Position numbers and translations under genes: made by a program. The notes beneath the pieces were generated by a model. The model searched no databases and was not told the DNA's origin. It saw only the letters and a list, made by a program, of their open reading frames with translations. Positions 18,282 to 26,797 of a stretch of 64,000 bases of DNA are shown one piece after another; within the stretch, counting starts at the first letter, position 1; each line of letters begins with the position of its first letter. Source of the stretch: Paenibacillus andongensis (GTDB taxonomy: Bacteria; Bacillota; Bacilli; Paenibacillales; NBRC-103111); contig NZ_CP104467.1 in NCBI RefSeq assembly GCF_025369935.1, positions 7,013,001 to 7,077,000 of the forward strand, in the 5' to 3' direction.

Positions 18282-20953
18282 GAAATCAGCTTCGTCTGCT
18301 TCGCCTTTTCCGCAACTTTCTTCGTATAGCCACTAAGCGGCTTTTTCAGTGCAAGAGCAATGACGTAGCAAATCGCAATGAACACGCAAAGGAAGAACAC
18401 ATCCCTAAGCACCACAGAGAGCAGCATGCCGCCAACCGCCTCGCGCATGACACCTACCGCATAAGTGAACGGCACGAGCGGGTTAAGCTTTTGGAAAAAA
18501 GGTGATGCTGTGCTAACCGGAAAAGTGCCGCCGGAGCTGGAAAACTGAAGCACAAGGAAAATGATCGCAATGCCTTTGCCAATATTTCCGAATACGGAGA
18601 CTAATGTGTATGTGATGGTTATGAACACTTTGCTGATAAGAATCGCAAACAAAATGAACCAGAACTTATCCACAACATATGTTCCAAGGAGATACATATC
18701 CCCGAGCGTGACAATAATGGCTTGGAGACATCCAACTGTCAGAAAGATGAGCATACGTCCAAAGTAGACATGACGAGGCTTCAGCAGGCCGTCCGGGTTA
18801 TCCACATCCACTCTCATCATCGAAACAAGAAGCATAGCGCCTACCCACAGGGATAACGTTGTATAAAAAGGCGACATCGCCGACCCGTAGTTCGGAATAG
18901 GAAAACGCCTATCCTCTTTAATCAGCACAGGATTCGCGAGGAAATCGCTCTGCTTTTGAATATCATTTTGCAGCAGTCGCAGAATCTCTTCGATACTGCC
19001 CCCGCCTTCGACCTTACGGATTTGATCCGCAGCCTTGCGGATAGCCGCCTCAAATTCCGGCAGATCATTGCGCACAAGGTTGGCCGCTAGATGAACAGCA
19101 CTCTCGACCTCCGGAAATTTCGTCTGGTACAGATCGGATAATTTACGGATCTCATCCTCCGCCGCCGGCAAATCATTGCGCACAAAGTTTGCTGCCTCAT
19201 GCAGCTTTTGCTCGACTTTGGGTAGATCATTGCGAACGAACGGCGCGGCCTCATTGATTGCGTTGGTGAACTCGTTCATTTTGGTTTGAAGAGTCGTTGA
19301 CGCTTCGTGTACCTTCGCACGGATATTCGGCAGATCCTTTTGCAGCATATCGAGCTGAGCTTGCGCGAAATGAATGCCGCTCTGCGCGTCCACTAAGATC
19401 TCTTTGATATTCGGCAGTTGGGACTGCAGTGTCTGCAGCACAGTAGCTGAGTTTTGGGCAATAGACTTCAATTGCCCCAGTGCCTTGGTGATATTCGGGA
19501 CAATTTCCGAGTCGTAACGCGACAAGATATTGCCTAATGTACTGCTCGCCTCTTTGGACAATGTGTTCAAATTATCCACAAGATCTTTCGCTGGCTTTTC
19601 CCCGCGCTGAATGGCCGATTGGATCTTGCTTAACGTTTGAAGTTGGTTATTGAAATTGGATTTCACACTATTCAAACGGTCTATGGAATCGGTAAACGGG
19701 CCATTCGGCAAGTAGGTATTCAAACGCGTAAGCAGGTCGACTGTACGGTCAATGACCGTCACACCAGCAGTAAGGCGATCCGTGAGCAGACCTATAGCAG
19801 CCAAAGCTTTCTGCGGGTCAAGATTAGCATCCTGGAGCAAGCCAGTAAGTTGAGTCACAGCATCTGCTGTCTGCTGAAGTAATATCAAATTCTGCTTCAC
19901 GACAGGGATTATCGCTTGGAACGCAGCATCATTATTTTGCAGAAAGTTAACCAATTGGGTTGCAAATGCGCCACCTTGCGCAGCAATGGCCTCGACTTTA
20001 GGCAGGGTGTTTAACGCCGCGGTAACAATTTCGTCCGCCTTGCGTGATTTATCAATCGCCGTGTTCAGAGCCTCTTCCACCTTGCCGAAGTTCTGATCCA
20101 GCTCTGCGATACGATCAGCGGCCCGCTGGATCTCCGGCAGTTTCTGTTGAATGACCAACACTTCTTGCGCAGCTGCTTCAATCTTTGGCCAACGTTCTTC
20201 AATCTTTAGAACCGTATCTCCGGCCCGATCCATTTCGGGAATTCGTTTCTCGAGCTCGACGATTTTCTGTCCCTTCTCCTTGATTTCGGGCAGCTTCTGC
20301 TCGATCTCCAGTGCTTTGTCACCCATAGCCGTAATCTCTGGCAAGCGCTTTTCCAACTCAAAGATCCTTGACTCCATATTTCGAATCGTTGGAAGCTCTT
20401 TCTCCAAGTCGATACCGAGCTCTTTCATTCGCGTCAAAATAGACGAACTCACCGTTTTAATAAAATTTTCACTGATTTGCGCCGTCACGTTGGAAGCGCC
20501 TTTGCTCGTAATTTTGGGTGCAACCGCATTGATTTTCTCATTTACCGTGTATAAAATCTCCGGCTTTTCCATCGAGCCATCCACAATGCTTGTAATTTTT
20601 CGTGAAAAGTCGGCAGGAATGATCAAACTTGCATAATAATCCCCTCGTTCTACACCAACCAAAGCCTCCTGATCGCTTACAAACGTCCAACCTAGGGAAT
20701 GATTATTTTTCAAATTATCCACAACTTCGTTACCGATATTAATGGTTTTATCTTTGACTGTTGCCCCTTCGTCATTGCTTGTTACCGCAATTTTGATACC
20801 AGACGTATTCGCATAGGGATCCCACATCGCCTCTAGATTAATCCAGGCATACACGGACGGTAAAATAGCTAGTGCAATCATAAGAAAAAGACCTGTGGGC
20901 ACTTTCCACAAGTTCCTAAGATCCGTTAAATAAATGCTCAAAATTTTCTTCAT
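18278..20953 (-). CDS. YhgE/Pip-type ABC-2 membrane protein with long coiled-coil ectodomain
   Basis: The preferred ATG is at 20953 (GGAGGT just upstream), giving 891 residues. A longer frame from 20998 lacks a ribosome site. One N-terminal membrane segment (about 18-40) and a C-terminal group of five or six segments with ABC-2 character enclose a large extracytoplasmic region. That region has two repeat blocks: about residues 183-295 with units such as ELEKRLPEI, and about 575-645 with units such as VRNDLPEFE. YhgE/Pip proteins include a Lactococcus phage receptor and ESX/type VII-associated factors, so phage sensitivity or export of a partner are possible roles. Several TTATCCACA strings occur inside the gene. 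Confidence 0.85.
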   Translation of the reverse strand: MKKILSIYLTDLRNLWKVPTGLFLMIALAILPSVYAWINLEAMWDPYANTSGIKIAVTSNDEGATVKDKTINIGNEVVDNLKNNHSLGWTFVSDQEALVGVERGDYYASLIIPADFSRKITSIVDGSMEKPEILYTVNEKINAVAPKITSKGASNVTAQISENFIKTVSSSILTRMKELGIDLEKELPTIRNMESRIFELEKRLPEITAMGDKALEIEQKLPEIKEKGQKIVELEKRIPEMDRAGDTVLKIEERWPKIEAAAQEVLVIQQKLPEIQRAADRIAELDQNFGKVEEALNTAIDKSRKADEIVTAALNTLPKVEAIAAQGGAFATQLVNFLQNNDAAFQAIIPVVKQNLILLQQTADAVTQLTGLLQDANLDPQKALAAIGLLTDRLTAGVTVIDRTVDLLTRLNTYLPNGPFTDSIDRLNSVKSNFNNQLQTLSKIQSAIQRGEKPAKDLVDNLNTLSKEASSTLGNILSRYDSEIVPNITKALGQLKSIAQNSATVLQTLQSQLPNIKEILVDAQSGIHFAQAQLDMLQKDLPNIRAKVHEASTTLQTKMNEFTNAINEAAPFVRNDLPKVEQKLHEAANFVRNDLPAAEDEIRKLSDLYQTKFPEVESAVHLAANLVRNDLPEFEAAIRKAADQIRKVEGGGSIEEILRLLQNDIQKQSDFLANPVLIKEDRRFPIPNYGSAMSPFYTTLSLWVGAMLLVSMMRVDVDNPDGLLKPRHVYFGRMLIFLTVGCLQAIIVTLGDMYLLGTYVVDKFWFILFAILISKVFITITYTLVSVFGNIGKGIAIIFLVLQFSSSGGTFPVSTASPFFQKLNPLVPFTYAVGVMREAVGGMLLSVVLRDVFFLCVFIAICYVIALALKKPLSGYTKKVAEKAKQTKLIS

Positions 20954-21115
20954 AATACCTCCACAACTTCCAACGATATGGTTAATGTTACCTTTCACCT
21001 AAGATACCATACACTTATTTGCCATATTAGAAAAGACTAAATAAAAGAATATCCGGAATCTCCCCAATGGAATCCTTCTTAAGGAGTTCCCCTCCGTGTT
21101 AGAAGCCGACATAGC

Positions 21116-21216
21116 TGTGGGTAAGTCCACCTGTGGATATGTGCATAAATTGTCCGATTTATTATACACAGCCTGCTCTGTGGACATGTTGATACTGTGT
21201 GTAACTTTGTGGATAA
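21116..21216. other. Cluster of DnaA-box sequences
   Basis: Three exact matches to TTATNCACA occur on either strand: TGTGCATAA 21140-21148, TTATACACA 21162-21170 and TGTGGATAA 21208-21216. Near matches with one mismatch are at 21116-21124, 21132-21140 and 21196-21204, and one with two mismatches is at 21179-21187. Seven sites in 101 bases is far above chance. B. subtilis has DnaA-box clusters outside oriC that titrate DnaA; this could be one. No dnaA/dnaN or rep gene is nearby. Confidence 0.6.
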
Positions 21217-21435
21217 GTCTAATAAGATCAGTATGGAGTCGTAAAAAGAGGGACAAAGAACAGAGGTCAGAAAGCAGGTCGAAGGTGAAGGTGGGAAGAA
21301 GCAAAATTTCCGTGGTGAGAGCTCTTTTAAATCGATGAAAAGAGGGATGGTATGTGAGTTATTCATACATTAGTTTTACAAAATCACAATTTCAGGATCT
21401 ATTTTATTAAAATACACAATTATCCCGACATTAAA

Positions 21436-21465
21436 TTGACTCATTTTACATGACAGACCTATAAT
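21436..21465 (+). promoter_or_regulatory. SigA-type promoter of the amidohydrolase-PucR operon
   Basis: TTGACT (21436-21441), an 18-base spacer and TATAAT (21460-21465), 60 bases before the amidohydrolase start. Confidence 0.75.
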
Positions 21466-21524
21466 TCACTTAACAAAAACAATTTAACGTTAGATTAATT
21501 GACATAATCACGAGGTGAAGTGGC

Positions 21525-22796
21525 ATGGAGCCCGATTTGATCATCCAACGTTTCTCTAATCCTCATTTCAGCACATTCATGGATGTCGGCATTAAAGAGG
21601 GAAGGATTGTTTGCCTTAACGAGCATCGACCTGACTCCCTTAGCGGAGGAAATATCATAGAAGCCCATGGACGCGTACTGCTCCCCGGATTCATAGAACC
21701 GCATATCCACTTGGATAAAGCTTATCTTTTGAATCAAATGAAAGAAGAAGCTCTCACGGTACAGCAAGCCATGGCATCGACCTTGGAGCTTAAACGGACG
21801 TTCACGAAAGAAGATATCGAGTCTCGTTCTGTACAAGTGATTCGACAAGCGATTGCTCACGGCGTTACACACATGCGTTGTCATGTAGAAATTGACCCTA
21901 TTGTCAAACTCATCGGCCTCGAAGTCATGTTGGAGCTGAAAAAACGCTACCACAATGCCCTTACCTTACAGATTGTGGCCTTTCCTCAAGAAGGTATCAT
22001 TAAGCAGTCAGGTACAGAAGAACTTCTGAGGACAGCCTTACAGCTAGGAGCAGATGTGGTTGGCGGCATTACGTATCAAGATCCGAATCTCGAAGAGCAT
22101 CTAAGCATTATTTTCAAACTAGCCCGCATCTTCAATAAACCTCTGGATTTGCACGTAGATTTCTCCGATGACCCGCAGATGCTGGCGATTCTCACGATCA
22201 TTCAAATGACGCACGAGCACGGCATGCAGGGGCGCGTCAGCGTCGGACACCTCACATCCCTAGGGTCCCTCCCTTACGAACAAGCCAAAGAAATTTGCAA
22301 GTCAATCGCAGATGCCGGTATTCATGTCATGTGTTTGCCGGCGACGGATCTCTATTTGAACGGTCGTGGTGATGATCATCGCCCCCGCCGGGGCTTAACT
22401 CCTGTCTCCTTACTATTAGAGCAAGGCGTTAATGTCATTTTCGGAAGCAACAATATTCAAAATCCTTTCACCCCCTTTGGCACCGCCGATCCTCTGGATA
22501 CCGGACTACTTCTCGCCCAAACCGCCTATATGGGTTCCAAGCAGGATGTGGTCACGATTGCCGAAATGGCAACAACTCGCGCCGCACAAGCTCTTCAGAT
22601 TGATCATTACGGGTTACAAGTTGGCGCATATGCAGATCTTGTATTATGTGACGCATTTGACCTTCGGAGTGTTGTCTACGAACGAGCCCCGAGGCTGTAC
22701 GTATGGAAGAAAGGCAAGCTGGTCGCTTCCACCATGAAGCAAACAACCTTTTACCATGAGAATGTGGCTCTTGATGAAAGAAAGGTGGGGTCCTGA
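21525..22796 (+). CDS. Cytosine-deaminase-like amidohydrolase with an atypical metal site
   Basis: A 423-residue amidohydrolase-superfamily protein. The first metal motif is H60-x-H62 (EPHIHLDKAYL), and later DLHVDFSDD and VSVGHLTS supply further His residues. In the position of the fourth-strand Asp of cytosine deaminases (GHDDV in E. coli CodA) this protein has GSNNI, with Asn309-Asn310. That residue normally binds the metal and activates water, so chemistry may be altered. GAGG precedes the start. It is followed by PucR with a 1-base overlap (TGATG). The substrate is unknown, probably a nitrogen heterocycle or amide. Confidence 0.75.
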   Translation: MEPDLIIQRFSNPHFSTFMDVGIKEGRIVCLNEHRPDSLSGGNIIEAHGRVLLPGFIEPHIHLDKAYLLNQMKEEALTVQQAMASTLELKRTFTKEDIESRSVQVIRQAIAHGVTHMRCHVEIDPIVKLIGLEVMLELKKRYHNALTLQIVAFPQEGIIKQSGTEELLRTALQLGADVVGGITYQDPNLEEHLSIIFKLARIFNKPLDLHVDFSDDPQMLAILTIIQMTHEHGMQGRVSVGHLTSLGSLPYEQAKEICKSIADAGIHVMCLPATDLYLNGRGDDHRPRRGLTPVSLLLEQGVNVIFGSNNIQNPFTPFGTADPLDTGLLLAQTAYMGSKQDVVTIAEMATTRAAQALQIDHYGLQVGAYADLVLCDAFDLRSVVYERAPRLYVWKKGKLVASTMKQTTFYHENVALDERKVGS

Positions 22797-24388
22797 TGCA
22801 TCTGACTGTTGAAGAAGCGCTAACGATTTACCCGTTATCTCATGCGAAGCTGGTGGCTGGACAGAAAGGCGTATCCCGTATTTTAAGATCCGTCAATGTG
22901 ATGGATGCTCCCGATGCCGGCGATTGGGTCAAGTCCGGTGAGATGCTGTTCACCACCGCCTTCGCCATGAAAGACCACCTGGAAGTAGCTTTAACACTAT
23001 TACGCATGTTAGACGAACGTGGCGGCGCAGGCCTCGGCATCAAGGTAGGCCGCTACTGGTCTCAAATTCCACAGGAATTATTCGATGAAGCGAATCGATT
23101 AGATATCCCCATTCTTGAGCTGCCGTATGAATTCACCTTTTCCGATCAGATGGACGCCCTCTTCAACGCCGAACACACCAAAACGACCAAAAAACTACAA
23201 ACCATTCTGGAAAAACAAAAGCAGCTCATGCAGTTTGCACTGCGACATAAGGAATCGTCGGATATTTTCCATATGATTTCGGGGATTTTGGGGCAGCCCA
23301 TTGCCGTGTTCGGGCACAGTGGAAATGTCCTATTTCATAATACCTCGTGGGCGGAAGATATCCTGCTGCATCAGTGGCCATGGCACAAAAACGCGCAATG
23401 GGAAGGCTTCGGAGATACGCGATGTTTTCGCATTCCTTTGATGGACCCTCAAGGCTGCACGGGCTTTTTCAAAGTGTATCTAAATTCTCCGCTCACGCTC
23501 AAGGAAGAAGAAGCCTTATTTCACCAAGCGGCCGAAATATTAACGTATCATCTTGGTTTGGATATTCAAAAGGGCAAAGACCCTTCTCGACAGCATGCGC
23601 TTAGCCAGGTTTTTACGGACTTCTTCGGGAGAGAGCTCTCCTTTCATGATTTTATGAAAAGCTGCAAGAGCTATCACCTAAGCGTGCTTTCCACCACTTA
23701 TCAGTGTGTGTTCACAACGGTCTCACCTGAGCATCCGAATGCCAAAAGACTGTTGAATGAAGTGCGTCAGGAGCTCATTTATCATCCCATGATGCAGCAT
23801 TATGAGTCTGAGCATCTCTATATCGCTGATGGATTGTTTTCGATCTTCGCCTTACCGGAGGAGCGGTTGTTCCATAAGAAAGAATTTATCGCCGCCCTTA
23901 CAACCTGCCTATCTAGTCTGACAACAAGAACTTCCGCTTCGGGCTTGAATTGCTGGGTTAGTCGAGCCAAAGCTCATCCGGAGCTGGTGTACGACGCTTA
24001 TAACGAGTGTTTGGAAACTAGCCGCGTGGCCCACAGGCTGCGCATGAACCAAATCGTTTTGCATCATGAATCTATCGAGCTTTTCTCGTTGTTCCAGCAC
24101 CTTTCTGAGGAAGCGATGCGCAGCTACTACAATTACGTCCTAGAGCCCATTTACGGCAATAACAAACATATTGATCAAGAGCTGGCTTTAACGCTCGAGG
24201 TGTACCTCGAATATGACGGTTCCATCAATGAAACGAGCCGACTTTTATTCATTCATCGCAATACAGTTTCTTATCGACTTGAGAAAATTGCTGACATCTT
24301 GCAAATGGATTTCAAAAAAATGAGTGACGTACTGCGCTTAAAGTTGGCCTTTCTTTTCCGTAACTATTTACAAACTAGCAAGCATTAG
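22796..24388 (+). CDS. PucR-family transcriptional regulator
   Basis: A 530-residue regulator. The N-terminal about 120 residues match the PucR purine-catabolism sensor region (TVEEALTIYPLSHAKLVAG, VMDAPDAGDWVKSGEMLFTT). A central GGDEF-like/CdaR region follows. The C-terminal helix-turn-helix is at 475-502 (GSINETSRLLFIHRNTVSYR). PucR proteins sense nitrogen-rich metabolites such as allantoin or urate. It is sandwiched between two amidohydrolases in one operon and very likely controls them. Confidence 0.9.
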   Translation: MHLTVEEALTIYPLSHAKLVAGQKGVSRILRSVNVMDAPDAGDWVKSGEMLFTTAFAMKDHLEVALTLLRMLDERGGAGLGIKVGRYWSQIPQELFDEANRLDIPILELPYEFTFSDQMDALFNAEHTKTTKKLQTILEKQKQLMQFALRHKESSDIFHMISGILGQPIAVFGHSGNVLFHNTSWAEDILLHQWPWHKNAQWEGFGDTRCFRIPLMDPQGCTGFFKVYLNSPLTLKEEEALFHQAAEILTYHLGLDIQKGKDPSRQHALSQVFTDFFGRELSFHDFMKSCKSYHLSVLSTTYQCVFTTVSPEHPNAKRLLNEVRQELIYHPMMQHYESEHLYIADGLFSIFALPEERLFHKKEFIAALTTCLSSLTTRTSASGLNCWVSRAKAHPELVYDAYNECLETSRVAHRLRMNQIVLHHESIELFSLFQHLSEEAMRSYYNYVLEPIYGNNKHIDQELALTLEVYLEYDGSINETSRLLFIHRNTVSYRLEKIADILQMDFKKMSDVLRLKLAFLFRNYLQTSKH

Positions 24389-24423
24389 CAGCATTGGAAA
24401 CTAGGATGAAAGGAGCAGTATTC

Positions 24424-25587
24424 ATGGGACAGTGGTTAAGTAACGTTCATGTTAACGGAGGTCTACACGACATCTATTTAGACCAAGGCGTCATTGCCCA
24501 AATCGTTCCTCGGACGAGTGATCGGGAGAGGGTGACTTGGGATGCACAAGGGATGCTGATGCTGCCTACTTTTAAAGATTATCATGTGCATTTGGACAAA
24601 GCATTCCCGGATCGAGAGTGGGTTTCACGAGGAAAGGTCGGTTCGTTATTTGAGCAGTTTCAAATGGAAAAAGACCTGTTAGCGCCTATGAAAAGCGGGC
24701 AAATGGAGCGTGCAAGAACGATTCTACAACAAATGTTAGACTTCGGAACCACACGTCTTCGCGTCCACGTCGACATCGATCTCGAGATTGGACTGACGCA
24801 TTTGGAGATGGTTCGAGGGCTGCAAGAGGAGTTCAAAAGCACACTGGACATCGAAATCGTCGCTTTCCCTCAGCAAGGATTAATTCGCTCACAGTCGGTT
24901 AGCCTTATCCAGCAAGCACTCCAAGAAGGAGCATCTATCGTTGGGGGTGTTGACCCTGCAGGCGTTGACCGGGATATAGAAGCCTGCTTGAGCGCCATAT
25001 TCGATCTAAGTGTGGTCCATGACGCGGAGGTCGATATTCACTTGCACGATCCAGGGCATCTGGGTTTGTTCACCTTAGAGCGCATTATGGACTACACCGA
25101 GCAAAGTGGTAAAAGCGGTAAAGTCACTGTCAGCCACGCCTATTGCCTAGGCCAAGTGTCAGAAGCTGAATCCTTGGCTATAGCTAGGCGGCTAGGAACG
25201 TTGGACATTGCTATTGTCACTAGCGTTCCCATTGACTCAGCTATGCCTCGCGTAACGCAATTAACCACACAAGGTGTAAGAGTCTACATCGGCTCCGACC
25301 ATACCGGCTTGGACGCTTGGACACCCTTCGGATTTACCGATCAGCTTGCTAGAGGCCGTAGAATGGCGGACATTAACCGTTGGAATGACGATGAGCGACT
25401 GCGATCTGTTTATCCTTACTTAGGTTCCACCGCAGCTGCTTTCCAGATAGGCGACACTGCAGATTTCATATTGCTTGATGCAATAAATGCTGAGCATGCG
25501 GTCGCTGCCGCCCCTCCACGTGAGATCGTCAGCGTTCGAAGCGTGCCTGTTGCAGGGAGACAACTGCAGCGCGCTTGGAAGATGTAG
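24424..25587 (+). CDS. Cytosine-deaminase-like amidohydrolase
   Basis: The ATG at 24424 is chosen because AAAGGAG lies 9 bases upstream; an earlier in-frame ATG at 24394 has no such site. The product is 387 residues. Metal motif H54-x-H56 (YHVHLDKAF), a central CDIDLEIG-like strand, LHDPGH, and GSDHTG with Asp292 in the expected metal/catalytic position. It is related to the first amidohydrolase of the operon, but this one keeps the Asp. The pair may act in sequence, or one may be non-catalytic (inference). Confidence 0.82.
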   Translation: MGQWLSNVHVNGGLHDIYLDQGVIAQIVPRTSDRERVTWDAQGMLMLPTFKDYHVHLDKAFPDREWVSRGKVGSLFEQFQMEKDLLAPMKSGQMERARTILQQMLDFGTTRLRVHVDIDLEIGLTHLEMVRGLQEEFKSTLDIEIVAFPQQGLIRSQSVSLIQQALQEGASIVGGVDPAGVDRDIEACLSAIFDLSVVHDAEVDIHLHDPGHLGLFTLERIMDYTEQSGKSGKVTVSHAYCLGQVSEAESLAIARRLGTLDIAIVTSVPIDSAMPRVTQLTTQGVRVYIGSDHTGLDAWTPFGFTDQLARGRRMADINRWNDDERLRSVYPYLGSTAAAFQIGDTADFILLDAINAEHAVAAAPPREIVSVRSVPVAGRQLQRAWKM

Positions 25588-25615
25588 AAAAATAAAAAGG
25601 ACTGGGGAGATTCCA

Positions 25616-26689
25616 ATGAAATTACTGGGGACAACAAAGGCTAGCACGGCCGCTATTGCGATGATCATCCTTCTCACAGCTTGCGGAACGAGCAATACAG
25701 CAACAACAGGTACAGCTGGTTCAACATCGACATCAACAGCCAAATCAACAGCAGCAACAGGCGGAAATACTCCCACAGAAAGCACCAAGACCACTAAGCA
25801 ACCGGATAAAGTCACCCAGGCAATGAGCTGGTTCGCACAACCAGAAATGGGCGGACACTACGCCGCGCAAGTCGCCCATTTTTATGAGAAAGCAGACCTT
25901 GACGTCACACTGCAACAAGGCGGACCACAAGTATCCAACATTCAGCTAGTCGCATCAGGTAAGGTACAATTCGCCATGGCTAACGCCGACGAAGTCGTAC
26001 TCGCGCGCAAAGAAGGCATCCCAGTTAAAGTGATCTACGCAAACTTGCAGACAAATCCGCAAAACCTAATCTACCACAAAGACTCCGGTATTAAGAAGAT
26101 CGAAGACTTGAACGGGCGCAAAGTGTACACAGCTGTAGGCTTTCCCTTCTGGCAATACATCAGCTACAAATATAAACTCGATAAAGTCCAAGTTCAAAAT
26201 TATACCGGCTCCCTCGCTGGCTTTAGCGCAGATAAAGACTCCATCACGCAAGGCTTTGCCACCAATGAACCCTACGTCCTGAAAAAGCAAGGCGTTGACG
26301 TCGCTTGGTTCCTCAATGCCGACCTTGGCTACAACCCCTACGGCAACGTCGTCATCGCAACCGATGACTTCATTAAAAAGAATCCAGATTTGATCAAAAG
26401 ATACTTAAAAGCAACAACCGAGGGCTGGGACTACTATTATGCTCATGCCGATGAAGTGAATAATACGCTTAACGGAGTAAACAAGGATTACGACGTGGAT
26501 CACTTGAAAGATGCTCAAGCCGTTGCGAAAGATTACATTTTCGGCGGTGATGCCAAAGCCCATGGTGTTGGCTACATGTCTGAGGATCGTTGGAAAACAC
26601 TAGTAAGCCAGATGAAAGAAGCCGGCATGATTAAGGATGACATCCCGATTAAGGATTTATATACGAATGAGTTTTTGATGGCTAAGTAG
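25616..26689 (+). CDS. NMT1/SsuA-type ABC substrate-binding lipoprotein, orphan
   Basis: Start at the ATG 25616, with GGGGAGA upstream; a longer frame is open but overlaps the previous gene. The product is 357 residues: signal peptide with lipobox LLTAC (Cys23), a Ser/Thr-rich linker, then a periplasmic-binding fold of the nitrate/taurine/HMP class (SWFAQPEMGGHYAAQ, VQFAMANADEVVLAR). No permease or ATPase gene lies beside it. It is co-directional with the amidohydrolases and ends the operon before a terminator, so it may deliver their substrate through a transporter encoded elsewhere. Confidence 0.85.
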   Translation: MKLLGTTKASTAAIAMIILLTACGTSNTATTGTAGSTSTSTAKSTAATGGNTPTESTKTTKQPDKVTQAMSWFAQPEMGGHYAAQVAHFYEKADLDVTLQQGGPQVSNIQLVASGKVQFAMANADEVVLARKEGIPVKVIYANLQTNPQNLIYHKDSGIKKIEDLNGRKVYTAVGFPFWQYISYKYKLDKVQVQNYTGSLAGFSADKDSITQGFATNEPYVLKKQGVDVAWFLNADLGYNPYGNVVIATDDFIKKNPDLIKRYLKATTEGWDYYYAHADEVNNTLNGVNKDYDVDHLKDAQAVAKDYIFGGDAKAHGVGYMSEDRWKTLVSQMKEAGMIKDDIPIKDLYTNEFLMAK

Positions 26690-26750
26690 CGCGAGGGGAA
26701 GCGTACTTTTTCCGTTCGGGAACTGAAAACTTATATGTGGTAAAAAAGAA

Positions 26751-26797
26751 AAAGGATAATCAAGCCCTTATGGAGCTATCGATTATCCTTTTTTATC
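26751..26797. terminator. Bidirectional terminator at 26.75 kb
   Basis: AAAGGATAATC (26751-26761) pairs with GATTATCCTTT (26781-26791), followed by T on plus. It sits between the convergent binding-protein and nucleoside-hydrolase genes and contains the stop of the latter. Confidence 0.8.

Larger units (their letters stand above)
20954..21524. other. Long divergent intergenic region
   Basis: No convincing gene is seen in these 571 bases. The left part is the YhgE leader. The centre (21116-21216) is dense in DnaA-box sequences. It is followed by an AT-rich stretch (about 21365-21430) and a good promoter for the amidohydrolase operon. Confidence 0.6.

Noticed and set aside
20954-20998. Upstream ATG of the YhgE-type gene at 20998
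   Set aside because: No ribosome site, and the conserved N-terminus begins at the ATG 20953, which has GGAGGT.
21116-21216. Chromosomal or plasmid replication origin
   Set aside because: There are DnaA boxes but no dnaA, dnaN, rep or par genes and no clear unwinding element beside them.
21079-21366. Overlapping frames of about 95-100 codons upstream of the YhgE-type gene
   Set aside because: They cover the DnaA-box cluster, have no ribosome site and look non-coding.
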